From: DASXMR01 sp036495525
GTDB taxonomy: Bacteria > Actinomycetota > Actinomycetes > Streptosporangiales > Streptosporangiaceae
NCBI GenBank assembly: GCA_036495525.1
Contig: DASXMR010000007.1
Span: forward strand, 1 to 30,562
DNA length: 30,562 nucleotides
Direction of reading: 5' to 3'
In this document: positions 1 through 8,666 of the stretch, in pieces
Numbering within the stretch: the stretch's first letter is position 1
Layout: each line of letters starts with the position of its first letter
Notes under the pieces: generated by a model
Seen by the model: the letters and a program-made list of their open reading frames with translations, nothing else
Database searches by the model: none
What the model was told of the DNA's origin: nothing
Translations under genes and position numbers: made by a program

Positions 1-441
1 TCGATGGTGACTCAGCTCGCACGTGAGTTTGGCGCGCACGTCATCGGTACGGGGCGCGCTGCCGACCGTCAGAAGGCGCTCGACTTCGGTGCGATGGAGT
101 TCGTCGACCTTGAGAACGACGCGCTGGAGGACGTCGGCGGCGTCAACCTGGTGTTCGACGTCATCGGCGGAGACATCCAGGAGAGGTCCGCAGCCCAGAT
201 TCGAGCCGGAGGAACGCTGGTGACCATCGCGGGCCCGCCCAAGGCGCGGCCCGCTGACGGCCTGGCGATCGACTTCGTCGTCCTGCCCGATCGTGCCCAG
301 CTGGGTGAGATCGCCCGGCGGGTGCGGGACGGACGGCTGCGGACGAACATCGGCAACGTCGCCACCCTCGACGATGCGGTCGCGGCATTCAACCCGACCG
401 AGCGGACCAGCGGTCAGACGATCATCCGCGTTTGCTCGTGA
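1..441 (+). CDS. Zinc-type (MDR) NAD(P)H oxidoreductase, C-terminal part, cut by window edge
   Basis: The open frame runs in from base 1, so the start lies outside the window and the ATG at 4 is probably internal. The visible 146 residues are the second half of a medium-chain dehydrogenase/quinone oxidoreductase. The end of a Rossmann helix (SMVTQLAREFGAHVIGTG) is followed by the AADRQKALDFGAMEFVD stretch that senses the adenosine ribose. Next comes NLVFDVIGG, which matches the family's D-x-v-G strand, then the LVTIAGPP loop and a C-terminal TIIRV strand. The missing N-terminal half would hold the GroES-like substrate domain. The family typically reduces quinones or enones with NADPH; the substrate here cannot be told. 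No promoter is visible and the next gene starts 314 nt away. Confidence 0.85.
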   Translation, partial: SMVTQLAREFGAHVIGTGRAADRQKALDFGAMEFVDLENDALEDVGGVNLVFDVIGGDIQERSAAQIRAGGTLVTIAGPPKARPADGLAIDFVVLPDRAQLGEIARRVRDGRLRTNIGNVATLDDAVAAFNPTERTSGQTIIRVCS

Positions 442-755
442 GGACTGCGAGAGAGCGGCTTACAGACGGGAGATCCCCGGCGGCGAGCACGGTCGTCGGT
501 ACGGCCAGACCGGCATTCCCGAGCAACTGGGGCGCGCGTAGCCGTTAGGCGCGGCTGGAGACCTCGGCGCTCGCCAGCGAAGCCGCGCAGACCGGGTCGA
601 TCTGGGCGTGCCACGATGTCCTGCCAGGCGTCTGGGTGGCCGGTGCGATAATCGCGTGATGACGATCGCGCGCAAGGTGGTAGGCGACGAGTAGCGAGCC
701 GGGCGCCGGTGCTGCTCCGGATGGCGCCGATCCGCGAGCGGCTGCGGTCACGTTC
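442..755. other. Intergenic stretch, no gene supported
   Basis: There are 314 bases between the oxidoreductase stop and the GTG at 756. Open frames exist on both strands, but their translations are arginine- and serine-rich shadows without recognisable domains or start signals. I see no tRNA, long repeat or clear hairpin. Confidence 0.5.
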
Positions 756-1376
756 GTGACCACCGAGCACTTCACCCTGCAGGGCGCACGGGCGGCGACG
801 ATCGCGGAATCGAGCAGCCGGGCGACGATGTTCCTGGGCTCTGTATCGGCAGGGCTGGTCGCGCTCGGGCTGATCGCGACGGCTACGAGTATTGGCACGA
901 CGTTCTACGCGTTCGGCGCGGTGCTGCTGTCGACGCTAGCGTTTGTCGGTTTTGTGACGTTCGAGCGCGTGCTCCAGTCGGGTATCGAGGACCACGGGTA
1001 CGCCGAGCGGATCGCGCGGCTGCGGGCCTACTATTTTGACTGCGCCCCGGAGGTAACCTCGTACCTGGCCAGCGTCCCGCTGCCGCAGCGGCTTGCCATC
1101 ATGGGCTTGCGGGCCGGGTACTGGCAGGGTTTCCGGACGGTTGCCGGAATGGTGGCAGTGGTCACGGCCGTGCTGACCGGCTCCGCCGCGGGCCTGATCG
1201 CAGCCGTTGCCTCAGGTCACTCCGGGGTAGCAGGCTTCGTCACCGGAGGCGTGGTGGCCCTCGCCATCCTGGCCGTCCTGATGCGCTTCCAGCATTCGGC
1301 CTGGAACCAGGCCCATGAACGCTGGTTCCTGGACGGCGAACAGGGGGCTGCGCCGCAGGCTAGCCCCGAGGAGTGA
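756..1376 (+). CDS. Conserved actinobacterial membrane protein of unknown function
   Basis: The 206-residue protein starts at a GTG, the only start codon in this frame after the stop at 681; no good ribosome-binding site precedes it. A short N-terminal segment (EHFTLQGARAATIAESSSRA) leads into two hydrophobic segments at about 25-45 and 50-68. A soluble charged stretch with VLQSGIEDHGYAERIARLRAYYF follows at about 70-115, then two more hydrophobic segments at about 125-150 and 158-175, and a charged tail. This four-helix layout with a conserved VLQSGIED...RIRxYY loop resembles a family of uncharacterised actinobacterial membrane proteins, but I know no function for it. It stands alone, with more than 300 nt on each side. 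Confidence 0.75.
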   Translation: MTTEHFTLQGARAATIAESSSRATMFLGSVSAGLVALGLIATATSIGTTFYAFGAVLLSTLAFVGFVTFERVLQSGIEDHGYAERIARLRAYYFDCAPEVTSYLASVPLPQRLAIMGLRAGYWQGFRTVAGMVAVVTAVLTGSAAGLIAAVASGHSGVAGFVTGGVVALAILAVLMRFQHSAWNQAHERWFLDGEQGAAPQASPEE

Positions 1377-1694
1377 AGTGTCTGAGTTGATGAGCTAGTC
1401 GCGGGCCGAAGTACCAGCCAGGGACAGTTCATCGCGTCAAGGATGGCCACGGGCTGCGAGACATCGCTGCCGAGGTCGGGCGGGGCGCAAGTGCCGAGCG
1501 CGGCATCGACGCCGCAGTTGTAGTGACGGCCCTGTATCGACCCCCTCGGAACTTGGCCCCGCCGCGGGAACGTGCCGGTTTGACCCCGTTTCCTGGCTAT
1601 GCGCCGCGCGGCCTGCCAGTCGGCGGAATAATGCAATGGCCAGCCGTAGGGGGGCCCTGGCCTATTCGCAGGCATCAGCGAGAGGGGACCAGCG
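1377..1694. other. Intergenic stretch, no gene supported
   Basis: These 318 bases lie between the membrane protein and the zinc-ribbon protein. The leftward frame across 1217-1705 is a shadow of the flanking genes. The only clear element is the purine-rich AGAGGGG at 1681-1687, the ribosome-binding site of the next gene. Confidence 0.5.
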
Positions 1695-2312
1695 TTGCTG
1701 ATCATCTGGGGTTTCCGGGTCTTCTACCACACCCTCGGCGAGGGTGTCTTCCACTGCCGGAAGTGCGGCGGTGACCGGCAGTACCGACACCGCGCCGGAC
1801 GCCGCTTCTTCACCCTGTTCTTCATCCCCGTCATTCCGCTGGCCAGGACCGGCGAGCATGTGCAATGCATGACCTGCAAGACGCGCTACGTCATGGACGT
1901 GCTCAGCCTGCCGACCGCCGCTCAGATGCAGGCTGCGCTTCCGGTCGGCATGCGCGCCGCCGCGTCGGCCATGCTGCGGGCCGGTGGTCAGCCAAGCCCG
2001 GCCGCCAGGCAGCGCGCCGTAGACGCCATCAGAGGCGCTGGCGCTCAGGGGTATGCGGATGCCGACCTGGATTCCGACGCCGCTCAGCCTGCCGACGCCA
2101 TTCGCGGGGCGCTCGGCCAGGTCAGCCGGCAGCTTACCGCCGACGCCAAGGAGTGGTTCCTGGCCGAGACGGTGCGGGTCGGGATGGCCGACGGGCCGCT
2201 CACCGAGCAGGAGCGGCAGACCGCCCTGGCGATCGCCGCGGACCTGGGCATGACCCAGGCGCAGGCGATCGGGGTCGTGACCATCACCGAGCGGGCCGTG
2301 CAGCAGAACTGA
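1695..2312 (+). CDS. Zinc-ribbon domain protein with TerB-like C-terminal helical domain
   Basis: The 205-residue protein uses a TTG start with AGAGGGG about 7 nt upstream. Residues 1-65 match the actinobacterial zinc-ribbon family: FRVFYHTLGEGVFHC followed by two CxxC knuckles, C21-x2-C24 and C58-x2-C61. The hydrophobic FFTLFFIPVIPL between them may touch the membrane or form the ribbon's core. Residues 80-135 are Ala/Gln-rich linker. Residues 135-205 (ADAKEWFLAETVRVGMADGPLTEQERQTALAIAADLGMT) resemble the helical TerB/DjlA-type domain, with the acidic D-G-x-L-x-x-x-E pattern. The family is widespread in actinomycetes but its role is unknown; a link to tellurite or stress response is only by analogy. 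Confidence 0.85.
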   Translation: MLIIWGFRVFYHTLGEGVFHCRKCGGDRQYRHRAGRRFFTLFFIPVIPLARTGEHVQCMTCKTRYVMDVLSLPTAAQMQAALPVGMRAAASAMLRAGGQPSPAARQRAVDAIRGAGAQGYADADLDSDAAQPADAIRGALGQVSRQLTADAKEWFLAETVRVGMADGPLTEQERQTALAIAADLGMTQAQAIGVVTITERAVQQN

Positions 2313-2316
2313 GAGT

Positions 2317-2553
2317 ATGCATCTGGCGCCACTCGCTTCCGTTGAGGACGGCGTCATGAGCGTTGCCGAGGGGGATGCGATCGTCGGCGCGAGGTAGACG
2401 GTGATCTTGGGCGCCGCAATGCCGATACGGCGCGAGCTTGTCGCGGGACTCGCGGCAATGGCAACGACAGCGGCGGTTGCCATGTTTTTGCTGAGACGGC
2501 TGGCGGCCCCGGCGAAACGGGTCTGGCGCTCATCGAGCACGTTATCCCTCTAA
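2317..2553 (+). pseudogene. Possible remnant of a small membrane protein with an in-frame TAG
   Basis: One frame is open from ATG 2317 to the TAA at 2551-2553, except for a TAG at 2395-2397. The second part could restart at GTG 2401, preceded by GAGG at 2391-2394, and would give 50 residues. These include one hydrophobic segment (ELVAGLAAMATTAAVAMFLL) followed by a basic tail (RRLAAPAKRVWR). The first part is only 26 residues. It could be a decayed gene, a real 50-residue single-span peptide at 2401-2553, or chance. I do not recognise a family. Confidence 0.25.
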
Positions 2554-2586
2554 CGAAACCTCAACAGTCGGGTAACCATAAGCCCC

Positions 2587-2604
2587 GGGCCGTCTGCGCG
2601 GCCC
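2587..2604 (+). terminator. GC hairpin upstream of the permease pair
   Basis: A perfect inverted repeat, GGGCCG-6 nt-CGGCCC, lies 43 nt before the permease start. No T tract follows. It could end transcription from the left or sit in the 5' leader of the permease transcript. Confidence 0.35.
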
Positions 2605-2647
2605 AGCAGCGAACGTAACCTCCTGGCAGAGGGAGCTACCTACGCTC

Positions 2648-5600
2648 ATGCCCGGACCGCGAACGCCGTTCCTGCTGCGCCGCATTGCCTCGGCCTGGCC
2701 GCTGCTGGCCAGCCTGATGCTGACGGTCTTCATCGCCGCCGCGCTCCTGGCCGCGCTCGCCACTTTCAACGCCCAGGTGCTGCCGCAGGCCGCCCGCCGC
2801 CAGCTCGTGTCGTCCGCTCAGACCGGCATGGCCGTCTCCGGGCCCGTCGATGCCACGGTCGCCAGGGCCGACATGCCGGCCGTCGGCGCCGCCATCCGCG
2901 GCGCATTCGGCCCGGTGCCCTACCGGCTGAGCAGCGCGCTGTGGTCCGATCCGCTCGTGCTGCCCGGCGCGGCGGGCAGCCGGGTCATCCAGCTCCTCGA
3001 GGCCAGCGCGCCCGGCCATCTCACCGCGCACGCGCAGCTGGTCTCTGGCGCCTGGCCCGGCCCGCCAAGGCCTGGCCGCCCGGTAGAGGCAGCGCTGCCC
3101 GCCTCCGTCACCGCCCAGCTCGGCGTGTCGGTGGGCGACATCCTCTCGGTGTCAGACCGGAACAACGGCCAGCGGGCGCGGATCCAGGTCAGCGGCACGT
3201 TCGCGCGGCGTGACCCCGGCTCGCCCTACTGGGGCCTGGACATCGTCGGCCCGTCCGGAGTGAGCGTGTCTCCGGGCTACATCACCTACGGGCCGCTGAT
3301 CGTCAGCCCGGCCGCGTTCAGCGGCAGGCGGCCTGCCTTGGTCGTCGGCGCAGCGTCCTGGGCCGCGGCCCCGGACACCCGGCGGATCCAGGCCAGCCAG
3401 ATCCCCGGCCTGGCGTCGCGGATCACCAGAGCGGATAGCTACCTCCAGGGCACCGTCCGGCTCGGCAGGCTCCAGGTGACCAGCGGGCTGCCCCGTCTCC
3501 TCGACGGCCTTGCCCGCAGCCTCGCGGTGGCCAGGTCGATGCTCGCGATCAGCGCGCTCCAGCTGCTGCTGCTCGCCGCAGCGGCGCTGGTGCTGGCCGG
3601 TCGGCTGCTGACTAGCCACCGCGGCCTGGAGACGGCGCTGCTCGGCTCGCGCGGCGCGGCCGGCTGGCAGCTGGCCAGGATCACCATGGCCGAGATCGCC
3701 GTGGTCGGCGGGCTCGGGGCCGCGGGCGGCGCGCTGACCGGCACCAGGCTGGCCAGGTTGCTGGCCGGGGCCGGGTCGCTGCGTGACGCCCGGCTGCGGC
3801 TGGCCGGCTTCCCCGGCAGCGCCTGGCTGGCGGTCGCGTTCGTGCTCGCGTTGTGCCTGGCAATCACTCTGTGGCCGGCGCTGCGCCCCGCCACGCCGGG
3901 CGCTGTCGCGGTCCGGCGGGGCCGGCCGGCGGTGATCGCGGGCATCGTGCGCTCGGGCGGCGACATCGCCATCATCGTGCTGGCGCTGCTCGCCGTGCGG
4001 GAGCTGCGCACGTATTCGGCGGTCGCGCACCTGCAAACCGGCGGGCTCGGCATCGACCCGGTGCTCATCGCCGCGCCGGCGCTGGCGCTGGCCGCCGCAA
4101 GCCTGATCCTGCTGCGGCTGCTGCCGCTGGCGGCCAGGGCCATGGAGCGGCTGATCGCGCGCAGCAGGCACCTGGGCGCGGCGCTGGCGAGCTGGCAGAT
4201 CAGCAGGCGCACGGTCACCCGGAGCGGCCCAGTGCTGCTCGCCGTGCTCGCCGTGGCGACCAGTACCCTGGCGCTGGCCCAGTACCAGAGCTGGCAGCGC
4301 TCGGCCCGGGACCAGGCCGCGTTCGCCGCGGGCGCCGACGTCCGCGTCGCCACGGCCCGGCCGGCCTCCCTCGGCCAGGCAGGCGCGATCAGTCACGCGC
4401 CGGGAACCGCCGCCGCGATGCCGGTCACCGTCGAGCCGACGGCGCTGCACGGCACGCTGCTGGCCGCAGGCGCAGCTCAGGCCGCCCGCACCGTACTGCT
4501 GCGCCCCGACCTGTCGCCGCTGCCCGCCGGTCAGCTATGGCGGCGGATCATCCCGCCCCGGCCCGGCCTGGCGCTGCCGGGCCGGCCGGCCAGGATCGCG
4601 ATCGAGGCCAGCGTCAGCGGCGGGGCCGGGCAGGACCGCCTGGGCCGCCTGGGCCGGGTCAGTGCTACCGCCTCGATCCAGGACGCCACCGGCGTGGTGT
4701 ACGCGGTCCCGGCGGGCACCATCCAGGCCGACGGCCGCGGCCATCCGCTGATCGCCTCGCTGGCGCCGCCCGGCCAGGCCAGCTACCCACTGCGGCTGAT
4801 CGGCTTGTCACTGACCTACGGCCTGCCGCACTACCCGAGCAAAGGGCAGTTCAGCAGCGCGGTGCTGCACCTGGACACGCTCACGCTGGCCAGTGTCGCC
4901 GAGGCTGCTTCGGCAACCGGCCGGTTCGCGGCGCCGTTCGCGCGGGGCGCGGCCCTGGGTGACTGGGCCGCTGATGGCTCGGCGCCGAGCCTGGCCAGCC
5001 TCAGCGGCGTGGCGATCAACGGCGGCGACGCGGGCGCCAAGCCGCCCTCGGTCGCCGGTTGGCGGGCCGCTGGCGGCGGGCAGCGTCTCAGCTTCCGCCC
5101 TGGCTTCGGCCCAGACCCCGGCCAGCTGTACTACACCCCGCCGGGCTCGTTCACCGGCCTGCTCACCATCGCCGTGCACCCGCCGGATCCGGCGGTCCCC
5201 GGCATCGCCACCCGCCAGTTCCTGAGCAGCAATCACCTGCACCCCGGCACCGTGATCGACGTCAGCATCGCCGGCTCGCAGGTACCGGTCAGGATCGCCG
5301 CCGTGGTGGTCGCGTTCCCGACCACCACCAGCGCGATCGTCGTGGACCAGGGCGCGGTGCAGGATCTGCTGGTCAGCCGCGCACGCCCGCCACTGGCGGT
5401 CAGCCAGTGGTGGCTACGCACCGCCGGCGGCGCGGTACCGCCCGGTCTGCCCGCTGGGTCGACGGTGACCGATCTGGCCAGCCTCCACAGCAGCCTGGTC
5501 AGCAACTCGCTCAGCGCGGCGCCGCTGCTGGAGGGCCTCGCCATCGCGGCCGCGGCCGCGGTGCTCGCCGGTCTCGGGTTCTCGGTCGGCGTCGCCGCCA

Positions 5601-5941
5601 GCGTCCGGGCCCGCCGCTCGCAGAGCGCCCTGCTGGCCGCGCTCGGCTACTCGCCGCGGGCCCAGGTGCGCGGGCTGTGCCTGGAGGAGCTGATGCTGAC
5701 CGTGCCTGCGGCGCTGGCCGGGCTCGGCGTCGGCATCGGCCTGGCGCACCTGATCATCCCCGCGATCACGCTCACCGCCTCCGCCACCGCCCCGGTGCCT
5801 GGCGTGCTGATCGAGGTGCCGCTGGGCTGGGCCGCGCTGATCGCCCTCGCGGTGGTCGTGACGCCGGTGGTGATCGCCGCGATCGTGCTGGCCCGCCGCC
5901 GCGACCCCGCTGCCGAGCTGCGTGCCGCGGAGGCCACGTGA
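2648..5941 (+). CDS. Very large FtsX-like ABC transporter permease (first of pair)
   Basis: The 1097-residue integral membrane protein starts at ATG 2648; GAGGGAG lies 12 nt upstream, a slightly long spacing. One N-terminal span (about 13-38) is followed by an extracytoplasmic domain (about 45-290). A block of about six spans follows at roughly 297-550, including SMLAISALQLLLLAAAALVLAG and PVLLAVLAVATSTLALAQ. Next is a second large extracytoplasmic domain (about 555-955) and three C-terminal spans (about 960-1085) containing the FtsX-type ARRSQSALLAALGYS coupling stretch. This is the duplicated FtsX/MacB-like permease architecture of actinobacteria, which usually works with a LolD/MacB-type ATPase in export or cell-envelope processes. 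The next permease overlaps it by 4 nt. No ATPase gene is in the window. The substrate is unknown. Confidence 0.85.
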   Translation: MPGPRTPFLLRRIASAWPLLASLMLTVFIAAALLAALATFNAQVLPQAARRQLVSSAQTGMAVSGPVDATVARADMPAVGAAIRGAFGPVPYRLSSALWSDPLVLPGAAGSRVIQLLEASAPGHLTAHAQLVSGAWPGPPRPGRPVEAALPASVTAQLGVSVGDILSVSDRNNGQRARIQVSGTFARRDPGSPYWGLDIVGPSGVSVSPGYITYGPLIVSPAAFSGRRPALVVGAASWAAAPDTRRIQASQIPGLASRITRADSYLQGTVRLGRLQVTSGLPRLLDGLARSLAVARSMLAISALQLLLLAAAALVLAGRLLTSHRGLETALLGSRGAAGWQLARITMAEIAVVGGLGAAGGALTGTRLARLLAGAGSLRDARLRLAGFPGSAWLAVAFVLALCLAITLWPALRPATPGAVAVRRGRPAVIAGIVRSGGDIAIIVLALLAVRELRTYSAVAHLQTGGLGIDPVLIAAPALALAAASLILLRLLPLAARAMERLIARSRHLGAALASWQISRRTVTRSGPVLLAVLAVATSTLALAQYQSWQRSARDQAAFAAGADVRVATARPASLGQAGAISHAPGTAAAMPVTVEPTALHGTLLAAGAAQAARTVLLRPDLSPLPAGQLWRRIIPPRPGLALPGRPARIAIEASVSGGAGQDRLGRLGRVSATASIQDATGVVYAVPAGTIQADGRGHPLIASLAPPGQASYPLRLIGLSLTYGLPHYPSKGQFSSAVLHLDTLTLASVAEAASATGRFAAPFARGAALGDWAADGSAPSLASLSGVAINGGDAGAKPPSVAGWRAAGGGQRLSFRPGFGPDPGQLYYTPPGSFTGLLTIAVHPPDPAVPGIATRQFLSSNHLHPGTVIDVSIAGSQVPVRIAAVVVAFPTTTSAIVVDQGAVQDLLVSRARPPLAVSQWWLRTAGGAVPPGLPAGSTVTDLASLHSSLVSNSLSAAPLLEGLAIAAAAAVLAGLGFSVGVAASVRARRSQSALLAALGYSPRAQVRGLCLEELMLTVPAALAGLGVGIGLAHLIIPAITLTASATAPVPGVLIEVPLGWAALIALAVVVTPVVIAAIVLARRRDPAAELRAAEAT

Positions 5942-8640
5942 GCGCCCTGCCGGCCCGGCTCAGAGCCGGCTGGACGGCGGTCACCGGCACCGGGGCGGCG
6001 GCCGGGGTCAGCCTCGCGGTGCTGGTGCTCGCGAGCGTTTTCGTCGCGGTAGCCGGGGCGCGCCTCAGCCAGACTGCTCCGACCAGCGCGCTGCGCGCGG
6101 GCCTGAGGACGGTGCCGACGACGGACAAGGCTGTGCTCGGCGACGCTGGCTTCGGCGACTCGGGGATGGGCGACACCGGCCGGCTTCCGGCCGCCCAGCT
6201 CGGCTCCTACCGCACGCAGCTGCGCGGCAACCTCTCCCAGCGGGTGCCGCTAGCTCCGGCCGCTACGGACTGGACCGGCCTGACAACCGGCTACTCGACG
6301 GTGCTGGCCGGCGGCCGCCGCGCCTGGAACGGCAGCACGCCGCCGCAGCTCGAACTGGCCTACCGAGACGCGCTGCCCAGCTACGCCAAGCACATCACCG
6401 GCTCGCTGCCGGCGGTCAGCCGCGGCCATGACTTCCAGGTCGCCGTCACGACCGCGACGGCGCAGCGGTTCGGCGTGACGGTCGGCTCGCGGCTGCGGCT
6501 GGCTCCGTCGCTGACCTTGGTAGTGACCGGGATCATTGCGCCGGCCAGTCCGGGCTCGGCGTTCTGGGCCGTCGACCCCGCAGCCCTGGCGCCGACCAGG
6601 TACATGCCGCTCACGTCGCCGGCGTACTGGCTGGGCGCAATGTTCGTCGGACCGGGTGAGGTGCGCGCCCTCGAGGCCAGCGTGGATCCCGGCCAGATCA
6701 AGCTGTCCTGGGGATTCCCGCTGGCCGTGACCGGACTGACGGCCGCGCAGAGCAGCGGGCTGCATGGCCACCTGTCGCCCGGCAGCCTCGGCCAGCTCGG
6801 CCAGCTCAGCCTGAACCCGCCGGTCAAGGTGACCCTCTCGGCCGGGCTGGACAGGTTCCTGACCGCCTTTGCCCGCGAGCGCGACGCGGTCAGCGGGGTG
6901 CTCGGCCTGCTGGTGGTCAGCCTGGCCGCGATCGGCATCATCGTGGTGGTGCTCGGCACCCTGCTGCTGGCCGAGCGGCGCCGCGGCGAGTTCGAGCTGA
7001 TGCGCGCGCGGGGTGCGGCCAGACGCCAGCTGTCCGCGACGGCCTTGCGTGCCTCGGCGCTAGCCGCGATCCCGGCCGCCGTCGTCGCGACAGCCGTCGC
7101 GTTTGTCGTCACCCCCGGCGCCGCCGGCGCCCTGCCGTGGTGGCTGGCCGCGCTGACCCTGGCCGCTGCCCTGGCCGGGCTGCCGGTGATCGTCACGACC
7201 CGGCTGCGGTCGCCAGCACGTCGCCGCGAGGCCGGCGGCCGCGCCGCGCGGCGGCACGGGGCGGTCCGGCGGCTGGTCATCGAGGCGGCGCTGATCGCTG
7301 CCGCGGCCGGCGGTCTCGAGGTGGCCCGTCAGCAAGGCGTGGCAGGCGCGGGCCAGGACGTGCTGACCAGCGCGGCGCCGGTGCTTGTCGCGATCCCGGC
7401 CGGGATCGTCGCGCTGCGCTGCTACCCGCTGGTGGCCCGCTGGCTGCTGCGCGCGGCCGGGATGGCCCGCGGCACCGTCGCCTACGTCGGCCTGGCGCGC
7501 GCCGCGCGCAGCTCGCTGATCGCGATTCTGCCTGCCTTCGCCCTGGTCCTGGTGCTGGCCACGATCTCATTCGGCGGCCTGGTCCGGGCGGCGATCACTC
7601 GCGGCGAGGTCGCGGCGTCCTGGCAGCAGACCGGCGCCGATGCGGTGATCGACACCGTGAGCTCCTCACTGCCTGTAACGCCGGCCGCGCAGCGGGCGCT
7701 CGCGGCCGTGCCTGGCGTGCAGCGCGTCGCTGCGATCACGCTGACCGCGGGCGTGCGCGCGGACGGCACCCAGATCGCGATCGCCGCAGTCGCCCCGCGC
7801 CAGTACAGCGCGCTGATCGCCGCCACACCCGGCCCGCGGTTTCCCGCCGCTGCGCTCGCCCGGCAGGCCGGGCCCGCCGACGGCGCGGCCCCGGCCGTCG
7901 CCACCACAGCGGCGGTCGCCGCGCTCGGCGGCGGCACGGCCGCGCTGTTCATCGGCAGCACCGGCCACACCGTGCGCTTCCGGGTGGTGGCCGCCGCCTC
8001 CGCCGCCCCGGCGCTCGCCGCACGGGCCGGGCCCGCGCTGATCGTGGTGCCGAACTGGGCCATGCACGCCGGCGTGCAGCCGCCCAACCTGATGCTGATC
8101 ACCGGCCCGCGCCTGGACCAGGGCCGACTGAGCGCCGTCGCTGCCCGGCTGCTGCCCGGCGGGTCGGTCACGTTCCGCTCGGCCGCCCTCGCCGGGCTCG
8201 CCAGGGCGCCGCTGCCGCACGCTGCCTACATGGCCTACGCAGTCGGCGCGGCCGTCGCGGCCGGCTTCGGGATCGCTGTGCTGCTGGTCTGGCTGCTGCT
8301 CAGCGCGAGATCGCGCGATGCCGCGCTGGCACGGCTGGCGGCGATGGGCCTGTCCGCCCGGCAGCGCAGCTGGCTGATCCTCGCCGAGATGATGCCGGAG
8401 ATCGTGGTCGTCATCGCCGCCGGGACCGGGTGCGCCTGGGCGCTGGCCTCGCTGGTCGGGCCGGATCTCAGCCTGGCGGCGTTCACCGGCTCCGGCGCCG
8501 CGGTACAGGTACGCGCGGAGCCGGTCGCCATGGCCCTGGCTGCCGCTGGCCTGCTGTTCGTCGCGGTCGCGACGCTCGCCGGCCAGGCCATCGTGACATC
8601 GCGCCGCGGCACGGCCCGCGCGGTGCGAATGGGGGAGTAG
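5938..8640 (+). CDS. Large FtsX-like ABC transporter permease (second of pair)
   Basis: The 900-residue protein begins at the GTG of a GTGA overlap with the upstream stop, giving VSALPARLRAGWTAVTG as its N-terminus. The frame is open much further left (to 5059), but that part is a shadow of the first permease. A first span lies at about 18-42 and an extracytoplasmic domain follows to about 315. A core of spans at about 318-425 includes the FtsX signature LLLAERRRGEFELMRARGA. More spans lie at about 440-550, then a second extracytoplasmic domain, and C-terminal spans at about 765-895 with a second coupling segment (DAALARLAAMGLSARQR). With its partner it should form a heterodimeric permease. 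The missing ATPase must be encoded elsewhere or be shared. Confidence 0.85.
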   Translation: MSALPARLRAGWTAVTGTGAAAGVSLAVLVLASVFVAVAGARLSQTAPTSALRAGLRTVPTTDKAVLGDAGFGDSGMGDTGRLPAAQLGSYRTQLRGNLSQRVPLAPAATDWTGLTTGYSTVLAGGRRAWNGSTPPQLELAYRDALPSYAKHITGSLPAVSRGHDFQVAVTTATAQRFGVTVGSRLRLAPSLTLVVTGIIAPASPGSAFWAVDPAALAPTRYMPLTSPAYWLGAMFVGPGEVRALEASVDPGQIKLSWGFPLAVTGLTAAQSSGLHGHLSPGSLGQLGQLSLNPPVKVTLSAGLDRFLTAFARERDAVSGVLGLLVVSLAAIGIIVVVLGTLLLAERRRGEFELMRARGAARRQLSATALRASALAAIPAAVVATAVAFVVTPGAAGALPWWLAALTLAAALAGLPVIVTTRLRSPARRREAGGRAARRHGAVRRLVIEAALIAAAAGGLEVARQQGVAGAGQDVLTSAAPVLVAIPAGIVALRCYPLVARWLLRAAGMARGTVAYVGLARAARSSLIAILPAFALVLVLATISFGGLVRAAITRGEVAASWQQTGADAVIDTVSSSLPVTPAAQRALAAVPGVQRVAAITLTAGVRADGTQIAIAAVAPRQYSALIAATPGPRFPAAALARQAGPADGAAPAVATTAAVAALGGGTAALFIGSTGHTVRFRVVAAASAAPALAARAGPALIVVPNWAMHAGVQPPNLMLITGPRLDQGRLSAVAARLLPGGSVTFRSAALAGLARAPLPHAAYMAYAVGAAVAAGFGIAVLLVWLLLSARSRDAALARLAAMGLSARQRSWLILAEMMPEIVVVIAAGTGCAWALASLVGPDLSLAAFTGSGAAVQVRAEPVAMALAAAGLLFVAVATLAGQAIVTSRRGTARAVRMGE

Positions 8641-8650
8641 CGAAAGCAGA

Positions 8651-8666
8651 TGACCGCGCTCGGTCA
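8651..8666. terminator. Bidirectional terminator hairpin between convergent genes
   Basis: TGACCG-CGCT-CGGTCA is a perfect 6-bp stem with a 4-nt loop, 10 nt after the permease stop. It overlaps the stop codon of the converging VOC gene. There is no T tract, as is common for high-GC hairpins. Confidence 0.45.

Noticed and set aside
1662..2540. Leftward frame of 292 codons across the zinc-ribbon gene
   Set aside because: The rightward gene has conserved CxxC pairs and a ribosome-binding site; the leftward product shows no family features.
3152..4450. Long leftward frame inside the first permease
   Set aside because: Composition is Arg/Gln/Gly-rich and low in hydrophobic order, typical of antisense frames in GC-rich genes.
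5059..5937. An upstream extension of the second permease frame, 293 extra codons
   Set aside because: The translation is Arg/Pro-rich and is the shadow of the first permease. The GTGA overlap at 5938 gives a normal N-terminus with a first membrane span.
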